The translations under genes were made by a program, and so were the position numbers. Below, in pieces: positions 36,151 through 45,164 of a DNA stretch of 64,000 bases (position 1 is the first letter of the stretch; each line of letters starts with the position of its first letter). The stretch spans positions 62,001-126,000 of the forward strand of contig NZ_FUYH01000004.1 in NCBI RefSeq assembly GCF_900167605.1. Direction: 5' to 3'. The stretch is from Caloramator quimbayensis (lineage in GTDB: Bacteria; Bacillota; Clostridia; Clostridiales; Caloramatoraceae). The notes under the pieces were generated by a model. It had not been told where the DNA came from. It saw nothing but the letters and a program-made list of their open reading frames with translations, and ran no database searches.

Positions 36151-37815
36151 TTGTCAAAAAAAGATAAGGTAAAGATAATTCCTCTCGGAGGAATTAATGA
36201 GATTGGAAAGAATATGACTGTTATTGAATATAAGAATGATATAATAGTCATAGACTCCGGACTTATGTTTCCAGAAGAAGAGATGTTTGGGGTTGATATT
36301 GTAATACCTGATATTTCATATCTTATAAAACAGAAGGATAAGGTAAAAGCTATAGTATTAACCCACGGTCATGAAGATCACATAGGTGCACTTCCATATA
36401 TATTAAAACAATTGAATGTGCCGGTTTATGGTACTAAGCTTACACTTGGTATTGTACAAACAAAGCTGAAAGAGCACGGTATTCTCAGGGATTGCTCGTT
36501 AAATGTAGTAAAGCCGAAGGATATCATCACCTTTGGAGATATAAAAGTCGAGTTTATTAAAAACTGCCACAGCATACCAGACTCCTGTTCCCTTGCAATA
36601 CATACTCCTGCTGGCATAATAGTTCATACTGGAGATTTTAAAATCGATTATACTCCAATAGATGGAGTTGTAATGGATTTAGCAAGACTTGCTGAACTTG
36701 GGAAACAAGGTGTAATGCTTCTTATGGCAGATAGTACGAATATTGAAAGACCTGGTTATACTATGTCAGAAAGGACAGTTGGAGAAACCTTTGATAAAAT
36801 TTTCAGCGAAACAAAGTCAAGAATAATAGTTGCTACCTTTGCTTCAAACATCCATAGAATACAACAGATAATGGATTCTGCGTATAAGCATGGAAGAAAG
36901 GTTGCAATTTCTGGAAGAAGCATTGAAAACATAGTTGAGGTTGCCAGTGAACTGGGATACTTAAAGTTTGCAGAAGGGCTTTTTATAGATATTGACGATA
37001 TAGAAAAATATAAACCAAGCGATATCGTTATTATCACCACTGGAAGTCAGGGTGAGCCTATGTCAGCCCTTGCAAGAATGTCAACTTCTGAACATAAGAA
37101 AGTTGAGATTATGAGAGATGATCTTGTAATAGTTTCGGCGACTCCAATACCTGGAAACGAAAAACTTATTTCAAGGGTTATAAATCAATTGTTTAAAAGG
37201 GGAGCTAATGTAATATATGAATCCCTTGCAGATATACATGTTTCAGGGCATGCCTGTCAGGAAGAACTTAAATTGATTCATACATTAGTAAAACCTAAAT
37301 ATTTTATGCCTGTACATGGAGAATACAGACATTTAAAACAGCACTCACTGCTTGCTCAAAAGCTTGGAATGGATGAAAAAAATATTTTTATATCTGATAT
37401 TGGACAGATATTTGAAATAAATGAAAATATGGGAAGATTAAGCGGTTATGTAACTGCCGGCCAGGTTTTAGTGGATGGACTTGGAGTTGGAGATGTTGGA
37501 AATATTGTATTAAGAGATAGGAAACATTTGTCTCAGGACGGTATACTTACCGTTGTAGTAACTATAGAAAAGGAAACAGGAAAGGTTATAGCTGGACCAG
37601 ATATTATATCAAGAGGATTTGTATATGTAAGAGAATCAGAGGACCTTATGGAAGAAGCAAGGAATATTGTTAAGGCAGCGCTTGAAAAATGCCTTAAGAA
37701 TCAGGTGACCGAATGGGCAGCTATAAAGTCGAGCATTAAGGATGATTTAAGAGAATATTTGTATGAAAAGACTAAACGTAAACCTATGATATTACCAATA
37801 ATAATGGAAATATAA
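36151..37815 (+). CDS. rnj: ribonuclease J
   Basis: Metallo-beta-lactamase/beta-CASP ribonuclease of 554 residues with 5'-exo and endonuclease activity, central to Firmicute mRNA decay and rRNA maturation. The metal-binding motif THGHEDHIGALP contains His72, His74, Asp76 and His77. The SGRSIEN stretch and VSGHA-type beta-CASP motif (HVSGHACQEEL) follow, then a C-terminal domain. The start is TTG at 36151 with GAAGGAGGG at 36133-36141. The in-frame upstream hydrophobic extension to 36064 has no ribosome site, and the 554-residue length matches the family. A strong terminator follows. Confidence 0.92.
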   Translation: MSKKDKVKIIPLGGINEIGKNMTVIEYKNDIIVIDSGLMFPEEEMFGVDIVIPDISYLIKQKDKVKAIVLTHGHEDHIGALPYILKQLNVPVYGTKLTLGIVQTKLKEHGILRDCSLNVVKPKDIITFGDIKVEFIKNCHSIPDSCSLAIHTPAGIIVHTGDFKIDYTPIDGVVMDLARLAELGKQGVMLLMADSTNIERPGYTMSERTVGETFDKIFSETKSRIIVATFASNIHRIQQIMDSAYKHGRKVAISGRSIENIVEVASELGYLKFAEGLFIDIDDIEKYKPSDIVIITTGSQGEPMSALARMSTSEHKKVEIMRDDLVIVSATPIPGNEKLISRVINQLFKRGANVIYESLADIHVSGHACQEELKLIHTLVKPKYFMPVHGEYRHLKQHSLLAQKLGMDEKNIFISDIGQIFEINENMGRLSGYVTAGQVLVDGLGVGDVGNIVLRDRKHLSQDGILTVVVTIEKETGKVIAGPDIISRGFVYVRESEDLMEEARNIVKAALEKCLKNQVTEWAAIKSSIKDDLREYLYEKTKRKPMILPIIMEI

Positions 37816-37818
37816 TTT

Positions 37819-37850
37819 AAGCCTGGTGCATTATTCACCAGGCTTTTTAA
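37819..37850 (+). terminator. terminator after rnj
   Basis: AAGCCTGGTG and CACCAGGCTT pair around CATTATT, followed by TTTTAAAAAATTTTTT. Confidence 0.92.
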
Positions 37851-37919
37851 AAAATTTTTTTGTATTGAAAAAAGCTTTAATTTATGGTAATAATTAATTG
37901 ATATAGGAGGTGTTTTGTA

Positions 37920-38270
37920 ATGAATGTATATGACAAAGCTCATGAACTTGCAAGAGCTCTAAAATCCGCACCAGAGGTAATTGAATATAAAGCAGCATCA
38001 GAAAAAATAAATTCTAATGAGAACAATAAGAGGATGGTAGATGATTTTAGAAAAAAGCAGTTTGAACTATATTCGCAGCAGTTAAAAGGAATTGAACCTT
38101 CAAAGGAACAGATTGAATCAATAAATAACCTTTTTAATATAATAAATCTTAATTCAGAAGTGAGAAATTATCTTGAAGCTGAAATGAGATTTTCAAGGCT
38201 TTGGGAGGATATATTGAAAATTTTAGGGGATGCAGTTGATATTGATTTTGGAGCCGATTTGATGAAGTAA
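37920..38270 (+). CDS. YlbF/YmcA family protein
   Basis: A 116-residue all-helical protein of the YlbF/YmcA (DUF964) family. The pattern ALKSAPEVIEYKAASEKI, then FRKKQFELYSQQ, is characteristic. In B. subtilis YlbF, YmcA and YaaT form the Y-complex, which affects RNase Y-dependent mRNA maturation, biofilm, competence and sporulation. Whether this copy belongs to the YlbF or the YmcA branch is unclear. It lies 19 bases before queT and directly after rnj, an RNA-decay gene. The start follows AGGAGGTGTTTTGTA. Confidence 0.82.
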   Translation: MNVYDKAHELARALKSAPEVIEYKAASEKINSNENNKRMVDDFRKKQFELYSQQLKGIEPSKEQIESINNLFNIINLNSEVRNYLEAEMRFSRLWEDILKILGDAVDIDFGADLMK

Positions 38271-38288
38271 TGGAGGTTAGCGCTTTAA

Positions 38289-38759
38289 ATGAAAAGAAAT
38301 GAAAATAGATATATTATTGAAGCTGGAGTTATAGCTGCAATTTACTGCGTACTAACTATTGTTTTAAAACCTATATCCTATGGTGCAGTTCAATTTAGAT
38401 TGTCAGAGGCCATGACAATACTTCCTTTTTATATGTCATCGGCAGTTCCAGGATTATTTTTAGGTTGTGCTCTTGCAAATGTTTTTGGAGGGTTAGGACT
38501 TGTTGATATTGTTTTTGGAAGTCTTACAACTTTTTTAGCAGCATATATTACATCAAAAATGCCAAATAAATATTTTGCAGTACTTCCTCCAATAATTTTA
38601 AATGCCCTAATTGTATCAATTTGGGTTAGCAAAATTACTAATATGCCATACATAGTTACTGTTGGTACTATTGGTTTTGGAGAATTTGTGTCTGCAGGAA
38701 TAGCAGGAGTAATTTTATCTTCTGTTTTTGAACGTGTTACAAATATATACAAACGTTGA
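38289..38759 (+). CDS. queT: QueT-family queuosine precursor transporter
   Basis: Membrane protein of 156 residues with about five hydrophobic helices, of the QueT (DUF988) family. It is the substrate-specific component of an ECF-type importer for queuosine precursors. The motif YGAVQFRLSEAMTILPFY near residues 36-53 is the family signature, followed by GLFLGCALANVFGGLGLVD. Many queT genes are under a preQ1 riboswitch, but none is visible here: only 18 bases separate it from the preceding gene. The ECF ATPases and EcfT are not in the window. A terminator follows. Confidence 0.85.
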   Translation: MKRNENRYIIEAGVIAAIYCVLTIVLKPISYGAVQFRLSEAMTILPFYMSSAVPGLFLGCALANVFGGLGLVDIVFGSLTTFLAAYITSKMPNKYFAVLPPIILNALIVSIWVSKITNMPYIVTVGTIGFGEFVSAGIAGVILSSVFERVTNIYKR

Positions 38760-38798
38760 CATTTGTCTTTAGATTGCTTAAAATTAAATATTGTTGAA

Positions 38799-38833
38799 AA
38801 TAGGATACTAATAATAGTATCCTATTATTTTTG
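38799..38833 (+). terminator. terminator after queT
   Basis: AATAGGATACTA and TAGTATCCTATT pair perfectly around ATAA, followed by ATTTTT. The typA ribosome site TTGGAGG overlaps the end of the T-run. Confidence 0.9.
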
Positions 38834-38845
38834 GAGGTTGTTTAA

Positions 38846-40678
38846 ATGGAGAAAATTATAAGAAATGATATCAGAAACGTTGCAATAATCGCTCACGTAG
38901 ACCATGGAAAAACTACGCTTGTTGATGGAATGTTAAAGCAAAGCGGTATATTCAGGGTTAATGAAAAAGTTGAAGAAAGAGTTATGGATTCTAATGATCT
39001 TGAAAAAGAAAGAGGAATTACAATACTTTCTAAAAATACAGCTGTAATGTACGATGGAATAAAAATTAATATCGTAGATACTCCAGGACACGCAGATTTT
39101 GGAGGAGAAGTTGAAAGAGTTTTAAAAATGGTGGACGGGGTGGTACTTCTTGTTGATTCCTTTGAGGGTCCTATGCCTCAAACGAGGTTTGTTTTAAGAA
39201 AAGCTCTCGAATTAAAATTAAAGCCTGTAGTTGTAATAAATAAAATCGACAGGGCTGATGCAAGACCTGAAGAAGTTATAGACATGGTTTTAGAGCTTTT
39301 TATCGAACTTGGAGCAGACGATGAGCAGATTGAGTTTCCGGTAGTTTTCTGCTCGGCAAAGGAAGGCATTGCAAAGATTAATCTTTCTGATGACTCAAAC
39401 AGTTTGAAGCCTTTGTTTGAAACGATTATAAACAATATACCTGCGCCATCTGGATATATAGATGAGCCTCTTCAGATGCTTGTCACAACTATTGATTCAA
39501 ACGATTATGTAGGAAGAATTGCAATTGGAAAAATAGAAAGAGGGAAAATAAGAAAAAATCAGCAGATTGCAGTTTGCGGAACTGATGGTAAAGTAAGAAA
39601 CGGAAAGATTGTAACCCTTTATTGCTTCAGCGGTCTTAAGAGAGAGGAAGTAGAAGAAGCATCTTTAGGAGATATTGTCGCAGTATCTGGAATATCAGAT
39701 ATTAACATTGGTGAAACTATTGCTGATGTGCAAAATCCAGAGGCTCTTCCCTTTGTAAATATTGATGAGCCGACTATTTCTATGACCTTTAGCGTAAATG
39801 ACAGCCCCTTTGCAGGACGTGAAGGAGATTATGTAACATCGAGACATTTAAGAGATAGGCTATTAAAGGAGCTTGAAACGAATGTAAGCCTTAGAGTAAA
39901 AGAGACTGAATCAACAGATTCCTTTGAGGTTTCTGGAAGAGGAGAGCTTCATCTTTCTATTCTTATTGAAACAATGAGAAGGGAAGGATATGAGTTTCAG
40001 GTTTCAAAACCGAGAGTAATTTTAAAGGAAATAGATAATAAGCTTTATGAACCTATAGAGTATCTTACAATAGATGTTCCTGAGGATTTTATGGGAGTTG
40101 TCATGGAAAAACTTGGTGTAAGAAAAGCAGAAATGGTAAATATGACATCAGCTATAAATGGATATGTAAGGCTCGAATTTAAAATACCCGCAAGAGGTCT
40201 TATAGGATATAGAAATGAATTTATGACCGATACAAAGGGCAATGGAATTATGAATCACATATTTTATGGATACGAGCCCTTCAAGGGAGATGTTCCAGAA
40301 AGAAGCAGGGGTGCCCTTATTGCCTTTGAAACGGGTGAGGCTGTAACCTATGGACTTTATAATGCTCAAGAGAGGGGAACTCTTTTTATAGGGCCTTCAA
40401 CTCCAGTATATCAGGGAATGATAGTTGGAGTATGTTCAAGAGCAGAGGATATAGATGTTAATGTATGTAAAAAGAAGCATGTTTCAAATATGAGAGCTGC
40501 CGGCTCCGATGAGGCATTAAGACTTACTCCTCCAACAGAAATGTCTCTTGAGCAGTGCCTTGAATTCATTGCAAGCGATGAACTTGTTGAGGTAACACCT
40601 AAGACTATTAGAATGAGAAAAAAGATACTTGATACATCTATTAGAAAAAAGGAGATTTCAAGAGGTAAAAACTCTTAA
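38846..40678 (+). CDS. typA: translational GTPase TypA/BipA
   Basis: A 610-residue ribosome-associated GTPase of the EF-G family that helps 50S assembly and growth under stress. G-domain motifs are visible: AHVDHGKTTLVD (G1), the switch II DTPGHADFGGEVER, and NKIDRADARPEE. The C-terminal domain ends with the BipA-specific region (LTPPTEMSLEQCLEFI). Length is typical. TTGGAGGTTG precedes the ATG, and it appears to form a single-gene unit between the queT terminator and the mltG promoter. Confidence 0.96.
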   Translation: MEKIIRNDIRNVAIIAHVDHGKTTLVDGMLKQSGIFRVNEKVEERVMDSNDLEKERGITILSKNTAVMYDGIKINIVDTPGHADFGGEVERVLKMVDGVVLLVDSFEGPMPQTRFVLRKALELKLKPVVVINKIDRADARPEEVIDMVLELFIELGADDEQIEFPVVFCSAKEGIAKINLSDDSNSLKPLFETIINNIPAPSGYIDEPLQMLVTTIDSNDYVGRIAIGKIERGKIRKNQQIAVCGTDGKVRNGKIVTLYCFSGLKREEVEEASLGDIVAVSGISDINIGETIADVQNPEALPFVNIDEPTISMTFSVNDSPFAGREGDYVTSRHLRDRLLKELETNVSLRVKETESTDSFEVSGRGELHLSILIETMRREGYEFQVSKPRVILKEIDNKLYEPIEYLTIDVPEDFMGVVMEKLGVRKAEMVNMTSAINGYVRLEFKIPARGLIGYRNEFMTDTKGNGIMNHIFYGYEPFKGDVPERSRGALIAFETGEAVTYGLYNAQERGTLFIGPSTPVYQGMIVGVCSRAEDIDVNVCKKKHVSNMRAAGSDEALRLTPPTEMSLEQCLEFIASDELVEVTPKTIRMRKKILDTSIRKKEISRGKNS

Positions 40679-40684
40679 AGAAAC

Positions 40685-40713
40685 TTGTTTAATTTGTCTT
40701 TAAATAATATAAT
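40685..40713 (+). promoter_or_regulatory. promoter of mltG
   Basis: TTGTTT at 40685-40690, a 17-base spacer and TATAAT at 40708-40713. The start would fall near 40720, after the upstream ATG at 40714, which supports the downstream start of mltG. Confidence 0.6.
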
Positions 40714-40743
40714 ATGAATAGTAAATGGGAAAGTGGTGGGGAA

Positions 40744-41790
40744 ATGTATTACAAAAAGAGAAATTATAAGATACTGTATTTACTATTTATTTTAATATTA
40801 GGTATAATAATTGTTTCATATCTAAGCTATAAAAATTATATATATTCTCCAATTTCAAAGGAAAACAAGCAGATAATTTTCCGTGTTGATAGAGGAGAAA
40901 ACAGAAAAACAGTTATTAATAAAATGCTTAGAAATAAAATAATTAAAAATCAGTTCTTTGCTAATGTGTATGCTAAAAATAAAAACATTGGAAAGGATTT
41001 AAAACAGGGTATATATATATTAAATACATCTATGACCCCATCACAGATACTTGATAAGGTGCTTAATGGTAGAATTGATAAAGACCCTGATATAGTATAT
41101 GTTACTATACCTGAGGGTTTTACTGTTAAAGAAATTGCAGAAAGACTAAATAAAGAGGGCCTAATAAATGATATAGACTCCTTTATTAATGAATGTCAAA
41201 ATGGAAATTTTAATTATCAATTTTTAAAAGCAATACCTAAAGATAGGAAATCGAGGCTTGAAGGGTATTTGTTTCCCGATACCTATGAATTTAAAAAGGG
41301 AATAAGCAGTCATGATATAATAGATAAAATGCTTTCAAGATTTAATGATATTTATGAATCAGTTATTGTACCACAAATAAATAGCCAGAGTTATTCTTCT
41401 GATGAAATAATAATAATGGCTTCAATAGTTGAAGAAGAGGCAAAAATTGATAGTGAAAGGCCTATAATTTCAAAGGTGTTTTATAACAGGCTCAATAAAA
41501 ACATGAAGCTTGAATCCTGTGCAACGGTACAATATGCTTTAGGAACTCATAAAAGTACCTTGTATTATAAAGATCTTCAAGTGGAATCTCCTTATAATAC
41601 TTATAAATATTCAGGACTTCCTAAAGGTCCTATCTGCAGCCCTGGCAAAAGGTCGATTGAGGCTGCACTAAAACCTGCAAATGCTGATTATATCTATTTT
41701 GTCTCAAAGGGAGACGGGAGTCATTACTTTACAAATAATTATAACGAATTTCTAAAATATAAAAATATGCTTAAAACAACTAAGAATTAA
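40744..41790 (+). CDS. mltG: endolytic transglycosylase MltG
   Basis: Membrane-anchored lytic transglycosylase (348 residues) of the YceG family that cuts nascent peptidoglycan and limits strand length. An N-terminal membrane anchor (about 8-30, ILYLLFILILGIIIVSYLS) is followed by a LysM-like domain (TIPEGFTVKEIAERLNKEG). The catalytic domain follows with GYLFPDTYEF, ASIVEEEA containing the catalytic glutamate, and NTYKYSGLPKGPICSPG. ATG 40744 is chosen over 40714 because the latter precedes the predicted transcription start and lacks a ribosome site. It opens the mltG-trmR-trhP-udk order known from other Firmicutes. Confidence 0.92.
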   Translation: MYYKKRNYKILYLLFILILGIIIVSYLSYKNYIYSPISKENKQIIFRVDRGENRKTVINKMLRNKIIKNQFFANVYAKNKNIGKDLKQGIYILNTSMTPSQILDKVLNGRIDKDPDIVYVTIPEGFTVKEIAERLNKEGLINDIDSFINECQNGNFNYQFLKAIPKDRKSRLEGYLFPDTYEFKKGISSHDIIDKMLSRFNDIYESVIVPQINSQSYSSDEIIIMASIVEEEAKIDSERPIISKVFYNRLNKNMKLESCATVQYALGTHKSTLYYKDLQVESPYNTYKYSGLPKGPICSPGKRSIEAALKPANADYIYFVSKGDGSHYFTNNYNEFLKYKNMLKTTKN

Positions 41791-41815
41791 AACAAAACTT
41801 TTTGTAAAAGATATT

Positions 41816-41858
41816 TAATACATGGAAGATAGCAAAGCTATTCCATGTATTAATTTTG
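41816..41858 (+). terminator. hairpin between mltG and trmR
   Basis: TAATACATGGAA pairs with TTCCATGTATTA, with an inner ATAGC/GCTAT pair around AAA. It is followed by ATTTTGTATT. It could be a partial terminator upstream of trmR. Confidence 0.6.
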
Positions 41859-41873
41859 TATTCGGAGGATAAA

Positions 41874-42533
41874 ATGAGCAATATTGCACATGATTATATT
41901 GAAGAATATATAAGAGGGCTTATACCCCAAAAAAGCGGTCATATAAAGATGATGGAAGATTATGCTAAGGAAAATGATGTTCCAATAATTCATCCTGAGG
42001 TTGCACAATTTTTAAGAGTGCTTATAAAATCACATAACGTAAAAAGAATTCTTGAAGTAGGCACAGCTATAGGTTATTCGGCACTTATTATGGCACAAGC
42101 CTGCGGTGAAGGATGTGAAGTTGTTTCTATAGAAAGAGACGATGAAATGTATAATAAGGCAATTGAAAATATAAAAACGCTGAAAATGGAGGATAATGTT
42201 AAAGTCCTTAAAGGAGATGCTCTTGAAGTTTTACAGGATATTGAAGGGGAATTCGATTTGATTTTTTTAGATGCTGCAAAGGGGCACTACGATAAATTTC
42301 TTCCATTATGCTTAAAACATTTAAAAATAAAGGGGCTTTTAGTGTGCGATAATGTTCTTTTCAGGGGAATGATTGCAACTAATAAGCTTCTTATAAGAAG
42401 AAAAATTACTATCGTAAAGAGGATGAGAAAATATTTATCTCACATATCTAATATGCCAGAGCTTGAAACCGTAGTTCTCCCAATTGGAGATGGAATCGCC
42501 CTATGCTGCAAGTTGGAGGTTGACAACAGTTAA
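41874..42533 (+). CDS. trmR: tRNA 5-hydroxyuridine methyltransferase TrmR (YrrM)
   Basis: SAM-dependent O-methyltransferase of 219 residues. The SAM motif ILEVGTAIGYSALIMAQ, EVVSIERDDEMY and FDLIFLDAAKGHYDKF are typical of the methyltransferase_3/COMT-like family. In B. subtilis, the orthologue TrmR between mltG and the trhP genes methylates 5-hydroxyuridine at position 34 to 5-methoxyuridine. The same neighbourhood here supports the name. The ATG at 41874 follows CGGAGGA. A TnpB element now lies between it and trhP. Confidence 0.82.
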   Translation: MSNIAHDYIEEYIRGLIPQKSGHIKMMEDYAKENDVPIIHPEVAQFLRVLIKSHNVKRILEVGTAIGYSALIMAQACGEGCEVVSIERDDEMYNKAIENIKTLKMEDNVKVLKGDALEVLQDIEGEFDLIFLDAAKGHYDKFLPLCLKHLKIKGLLVCDNVLFRGMIATNKLLIRRKITIVKRMRKYLSHISNMPELETVVLPIGDGIALCCKLEVDNS

Positions 42534-42537
42534 TAAA

Positions 42538-42559
42538 AAATTATAAGAAGTTATAATTT
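42538..42559. repeat. left-end subterminal hairpin of the TnpB element
   Basis: AAATTATAA and TTATAATTT pair around GAAG just after the trmR stop codon. Confidence 0.5.
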
Positions 42560-42578
42560 AATATGGAGTTGACTCAAG

Positions 42579-43766
42579 ATGATTAAAACCTATAAAGTAA
42601 TGCTTTTACCTAATAATAAGCAAAAGACAAAACTGTTTGAATGTGCAGGCGTTGCAAGGTGGGCATATAACTGGGCTTTAGAACAGCAGCAGATTAATTA
42701 TAAAAACGGTGGCAAATTCTTAGATGACAAGGTATTGAGAAAAAGATTAACAGAACTTAAACAGGAAGAAAAATATAAATGGCTTAATGACTATTCAAAC
42801 AACATAACAAAGCAAGCAATAAAAGATGCTTGCATTGCATATAAAAATTTCTTTGAAGGTCGTGCTAAATTCCCCAAGTTTAAATCTAAGAAAAAAAGTA
42901 AACAAAGTTGTTATCAAGATACAGACAAAGTTGTTATAACAGATACTCATATAAAATTAGAGAAATTAACTACATCCAGAAAGAAAAACAAACAAAAGTT
43001 GAATTGGGTTAAATTGGGTGAAACAGGAAGAATACCGATAGGTAAAAATATAAAATACTCTAATCCACGCATAACTTTTGATGGACTTAATTGGTGGTTA
43101 TCAATAGGAGTAGAAGAAAATTCAAAGCAAGATAACATTCAATGTTCAGAAGGTATAGGAATAGACTTAGGAGTAAAGGATTTAGCTATAGTTAGTACAG
43201 GACAGAAGTTTAAGAATATAAACAAGTCAAGCAAATTAAAGAAACTTGAAAAGAGGCTTAAAAGACTGCAAAGGAAACTATCTAAAAAATATGAACTAAA
43301 TAAAATTCAAACAGAAGGAGGTGGATACCGTTACAGAAAGACTAAAAACATTAAAAAGTTAGAGCTTCTTGTTTTAAAGACACAAAGAAGGCTTAAAAAT
43401 ATAAGGCACGATTATATTCATAAGATAACTGCATCTTTGGTGAGAACCAAACCAGAGTATGTAGTAATGGAAAGCTTAAATACTTGTGGAATGTTAAAAA
43501 ATAGAAAGTTATCAAAGTCAGTACAAGAACAAGCTTTCTACGAGTTTAAAAGGCAGATGGAATATAAATGTGAATTAAGTGGAATTAAGTTTATACTTGC
43601 AGACAGATTTTACCCTTCAAGCAAAACTTGCAGTAGATGTGGCAGTGTAAAGGATAATCTATCATTATCAGAAAGAGTTTTTGTATGTGATAAATGTGGA
43701 TATGTGATAGACAGAGACTTAAATGCAAGTATAAATCTTAAAAACTACGGCAAATCAATAGCATAG
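42579..43766 (+). CDS. tnpB: RNA-guided endonuclease TnpB
   Basis: A 395-residue TnpB (OrfB) of the IS200/IS605 group, the ancestor type of Cas12 nucleases. All three RuvC residues appear intact: Asp196 in GIDLGVKD, Glu298 in VVMESLN and Asp380 in DRDLNAS. The zinc ribbon CSRCG...CDKCG lies before the last motif. An N-terminal helix-turn-helix (KTYKVMLLPNNKQKTKLFE) starts the protein. TnpB cuts DNA guided by an RNA made from the element's right end, at sites beside a short target motif. No tnpA is present, so it is a solo element. The ATG follows a weak GGAG. Downstream non-coding DNA probably encodes the guide scaffold. Confidence 0.92.
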   Translation: MIKTYKVMLLPNNKQKTKLFECAGVARWAYNWALEQQQINYKNGGKFLDDKVLRKRLTELKQEEKYKWLNDYSNNITKQAIKDACIAYKNFFEGRAKFPKFKSKKKSKQSCYQDTDKVVITDTHIKLEKLTTSRKKNKQKLNWVKLGETGRIPIGKNIKYSNPRITFDGLNWWLSIGVEENSKQDNIQCSEGIGIDLGVKDLAIVSTGQKFKNINKSSKLKKLEKRLKRLQRKLSKKYELNKIQTEGGGYRYRKTKNIKKLELLVLKTQRRLKNIRHDYIHKITASLVRTKPEYVVMESLNTCGMLKNRKLSKSVQEQAFYEFKRQMEYKCELSGIKFILADRFYPSSKTCSRCGSVKDNLSLSERVFVCDKCGYVIDRDLNASINLKNYGKSIA

Positions 43767-43890
43767 CATAAAACGTTAGCTATTGATATGTACCCATACG
43801 TTAGTGGGGAATTTAAGCCTTTGGAGTGTCAAACAAACATGAGTAGGTTTATCCGAAAGTGGACACGATGAACAAGGAAGGAAACATAAA
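43767..43890 (+). ncRNA. probable right-end (omega) guide RNA scaffold of TnpB
   Basis: About 120 bases of non-coding DNA after tnpB. It resembles other TnpB right-end sequences, with GGGGAATTTAAGCC and GTGGACACGATGAACAAGGAAG. The RNA in such systems starts within or after tnpB and runs into the flank, whose first bases act as guide. No base-level boundaries can be set from sequence alone. Confidence 0.5.
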
Positions 43891-43903
43891 CTTTATAAAG
43901 TTT
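43888..43903. repeat. right-end palindrome of the TnpB element
   Basis: AAACTTTATAAAGTTT is a perfect 16-base palindrome, then TTATAAGTTTTTT. It likely marks the right end or acts as a terminator before trhP. Confidence 0.5.
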
Positions 43904-43931
43904 TATAAGTTTTTTGTAACGGAGGTATATA

Positions 43932-45164
43932 ATGAGTAAAATAGAGCTTTTAGCTCCTGCAGGTAATCTTGAAAAATTAAAGACTGCTGTTATATATGGT
44001 GCTGATGCTGTATATATAGGTGGAGAGGCCTACAGCCTTAGAGCTATGGCTGACAACTTTGACAGAAAAACTATGATTGAAGCTCTTAAATTTGCCCATG
44101 ACAGGGGAGTTAAAGTTTATGTAACTTTAAATATTTTCCCTCATAATGATGATTTAAAAGGAATGCCTGAGTATATTAAATACCTTAGAGATATAGGGGT
44201 TGATGCAGTAATAATATCTGACTTAGGAGTATTTTCTATAGTTAAGGAAGTTGCACCAGAACTTGAAATACACATAAGCACTCAGGCAAACAATGTGAAT
44301 TATAAAACTGCAGAATTTTGGTATAAGCTTGGAGCAAAAAGGGTTGTACTTGCAAGGGAGATGTCTTTGAAGGAAATAAAGCAGATGAGGGAAAAAGTAC
44401 CAATGGATTTAGAGCTTGAGGCTTTTGTTCATGGTGCTATGTGCATATCCTACTCTGGAAGATGCCTGCTTTCAAATTATATGACAGGAAGAGATGCAAA
44501 TAGAGGAATGTGCGCTCATCCCTGCAGATATAAATATTATCTCGTGGAGGAAAAAAGACCGGGAGAATATTTTCCTGTATTTGAAGATGAGAGAGGAACA
44601 TATATTATGAACTCTCAGGATTTATGTATGATACAGCATATACCAGAGATAGTAGAGAGTGGGATTTATAGCTTAAAGATAGAAGGAAGAATGAAAAGTT
44701 CATATTATGTTGCAACAGTTACAAAAGCTTATAGGCAGGCAATAGATGCTTATCTTAGGGATAAGCAAAATTATGAATTTAACCCCAAATGGCTTGAAGA
44801 AGTTTCAAAGGCGAGCCATAGAGAATTCTCAACAGGATTTTATTTTGGGAAACCTAAAAAACAGATATTTAGTACATCTTCATATATAAGAACTCATGAT
44901 ATTGCAGGAATAGTTTTAGATTATGATGAATCGTCAAATATTGCAGTTGTTGAGCAGAGAAACAGGATATTTAAAGGCGATGAAGTTGAAATTTTAACTC
45001 CAAAGGGTGATAATTTCAGCATAAAACTAAATGTTATTTGGGATGAAGAAGGAAATGAAATAGAAGCTACTCCTCATCCTCAGATGATATATAAAATAAA
45101 ATCAGAAGTACCACTGAAGCCATTTGATATGCTTGTAAAAGAAAAGGGGGATATGAATGAGTAA
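43932..45164 (+). CDS. trhP: tRNA hydroxylation protein TrhP (peptidase U32 family)
   Basis: A 410-residue protein of the so-called peptidase U32 family. The N-terminal barrel has [16 protein letters not shown] and GADAVYIGG. The signature [21 protein letters not shown] with Cys residues and [11 protein letters not shown] marks the iron-sulfur region, and a C-terminal U32_C domain follows. Members make 5-hydroxyuridine at tRNA position 34 (TrhP) rather than act as proteases. It corresponds to B. subtilis YrrO; no separate YrrN-like gene precedes it. GGAGG at 43921 sets the start. It overlaps udk by eight bases. Confidence 0.85.
   Translation: MSKIELLAPAGNLEKLKTAVIYGADAVYIGGEAYSLRAMADNFDRKTMIEALKFAHDRGVKVYVTLNIFPHNDDLKGMPEYIKYLRDIGVDAVIISDLGVFSIVKEVAPELEIHISTQANNVNYKTAEFWYKLGAKRVVLAREMSLKEIKQMREKVPMDLELEAFVHGAMCISYSGRCLLSNYMTGRDANRGMCAHPCRYKYYLVEEKRPGEYFPVFEDERGTYIMNSQDLCMIQHIPEIVESGIYSLKIEGRMKSSYYVATVTKAYRQAIDAYLRDKQNYEFNPKWLEEVSKASHREFSTGFYFGKPKKQIFSTSSYIRTHDIAGIVLDYDESSNIAVVEQRNRIFKGDEVEILTPKGDNFSIKLNVIWDEEGNEIEATPHPQMIYKIKSEVPLKPFDMLVKEKGDMNE

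Larger units (their letters stand above)
42525..43905 (+). mobile_element. IS200/IS605-type element carrying only TnpB
   Basis: Contains an intact tnpB but no Y1 transposase tnpA. Similar AT-rich subterminal hairpins lie near both ends: AAATTATAA-GAAG-TTATAATTT at 42538-42559 and the palindrome AAACTTTATAAAGTTT at 43888-43903. A TTGAC at 42520-42524 may be the left flank (target motif), which would place the last codons of trmR in the element. Exact ends are uncertain by tens of bases. It would need a TnpA in trans to move. Confidence 0.55.

Noticed and set aside
40714-40743. Upstream ATG of mltG
   Set aside because: It lies directly after a TATAAT box, before the predicted transcription start, and has no ribosome site.
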